DNA of 5,648 bases. It comes from Ilumatobacter sp. (GTDB lineage Bacteria; Actinomycetota; Acidimicrobiia; Acidimicrobiales; Ilumatobacteraceae). Every line of letters starts with the position of its first letter. Position 1 is the stretch's first letter. Of this stretch, positions 5,374 through 5,648 are shown one piece after another. The position numbers and the translations under genes were made by a program. The stretch lies in NCBI GenBank assembly GCA_029263275.1, contig JAJCXU010000536.1, forward strand, positions 1 through 5,648, in the 5' to 3' direction. Under the pieces are notes generated by a model. That model saw only the letters and a program-made list of their open reading frames with translations. It made no database searches and was not told where the DNA came from.

Positions 5374-5648
5374 CTACGGCCGAGTATCACTTTCAATCGT
5401 CCGCGAGATCTCGTGTGTACCCAAGCCGTCGGCATACGAGATGTCTGCCCCCAATGGCAAATCACTCCGGGAGTAGTAGGGAGTGACTTCCCAGCCCAGT
5501 CCACATACGGCTCAACGGTCTCTCCTGAGGCGAGGAAGTCGATGTGCACCCACCGGTGCTCCTGCATCTCGTCTGATCCCGAACCAACATCTCCAAGCGG
5601 TCCGCTCAGGTGGACGTCCACATTCGTGGCTGGGCCACCCGTGTTCTT
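5374..5648 (-). pseudogene. C-terminal part of a frameshifted gene of unknown function, 5' end outside window
   Basis: The frame entering at the right edge reads KNTGGPATNVDVHLSG, then HRWVHIDFLASGETVEPYVDW, up to about 5500. The N-x-GGPA-x-NV motif, an A/S-G-E turn and a later Y-x-D-x-x-G strand are a pattern I know from uncharacterised bacterial beta-sandwich-like proteins. Beyond 5490 this frame loses coding character (hand-counted GC3 falls from about 71 to 47%). Another frame carries on sensibly with EVTPYYSRSDLPLGADIS and YADGLGTHEISRTIESD, then TAG at 5376-5374. The switch sits exactly at two tandem CTGGG units; removing one restores a continuous frame through VDWEVTPYY. If the original frame is used instead, the protein runs on to a TGA at 5196-5198 with an implausible tail. 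The family is not identified. A sequencing or assembly error is possible. Confidence 0.55.
5490..5499 (-). repeat. 5-bp tandem duplication (CTGGG twice) at the frameshift point
   Basis: The minus strand reads CTGGGCTGGG. Five extra bases shift the frame by +2, exactly the shift needed to pass from the upstream coding frame to the downstream one. Replication slippage is the simple explanation. Two copies are too few to propose phase variation. Confidence 0.5.

Overview
The window comes from a high-GC Gram-positive bacterium, most likely an actinomycete. The main clue is three copies of a secreted-protein repeat (an arginine-aspartate motif at the start, ending in a VDVxGYF-like strand) that I know from Actinomycetota surface proteins, including marine Acidimicrobiia. 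A narrower placement would be a guess. Every gene I can support lies on the minus strand, so the order of transcription is right to left.

Right end (5374-5648): the C-terminal part of a gene that enters from outside the window. Its reading frame breaks at a 5-bp tandem duplication (5490-5499). Removing one repeat unit joins two half-frames into one plausible protein tail, so I call it a frameshifted gene or pseudogene. Next (4957-5373) is a gap of 417 bases with several short inverted repeats and a weak promoter candidate ahead of the next gene.

Centre (2636-4956): a two-gene phage DNA-packaging cassette. A small helix-turn-helix protein of terminase small-subunit type overlaps a complete 645-residue large terminase by 4 bp (ATGA). 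The large subunit has both an ATPase and an RNase H-like nuclease domain. No portal, protease, capsid, tail, integrase or lysis gene is visible, so the cassette looks like an orphan: a prophage remnant, a satellite, or a domesticated packaging module.

The gap of 583 bases at 2053-2635 holds no convincing gene. It does hold notable structure: four tandem 10-bp units just after the terminase stop, a 14-bp inverted repeat around a 50-bp spacer, a 10-bp hairpin and a 12-bp perfect palindrome. A 186-codon open frame spans most of it and ends in an ATGA overlap with the next gene, but its codon-position GC is flat, as in non-coding DNA.

Left end (1-2052): a large secreted zinc metalloprotease with a signal peptide, three extracellular repeats, a proline-rich linker and a metzincin-type catalytic domain (HEIAHMLGLDH plus Met-turn). 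Its C-terminus lies beyond the window. It has no Shine-Dalgarno sequence, and a TAnnnT hexamer 7 nt before the ATG suggests leaderless expression.

Nothing links the terminase cassette functionally to the protease. The simplest reading is a small phage-derived module sitting between ordinary chromosomal genes, one of which is damaged.
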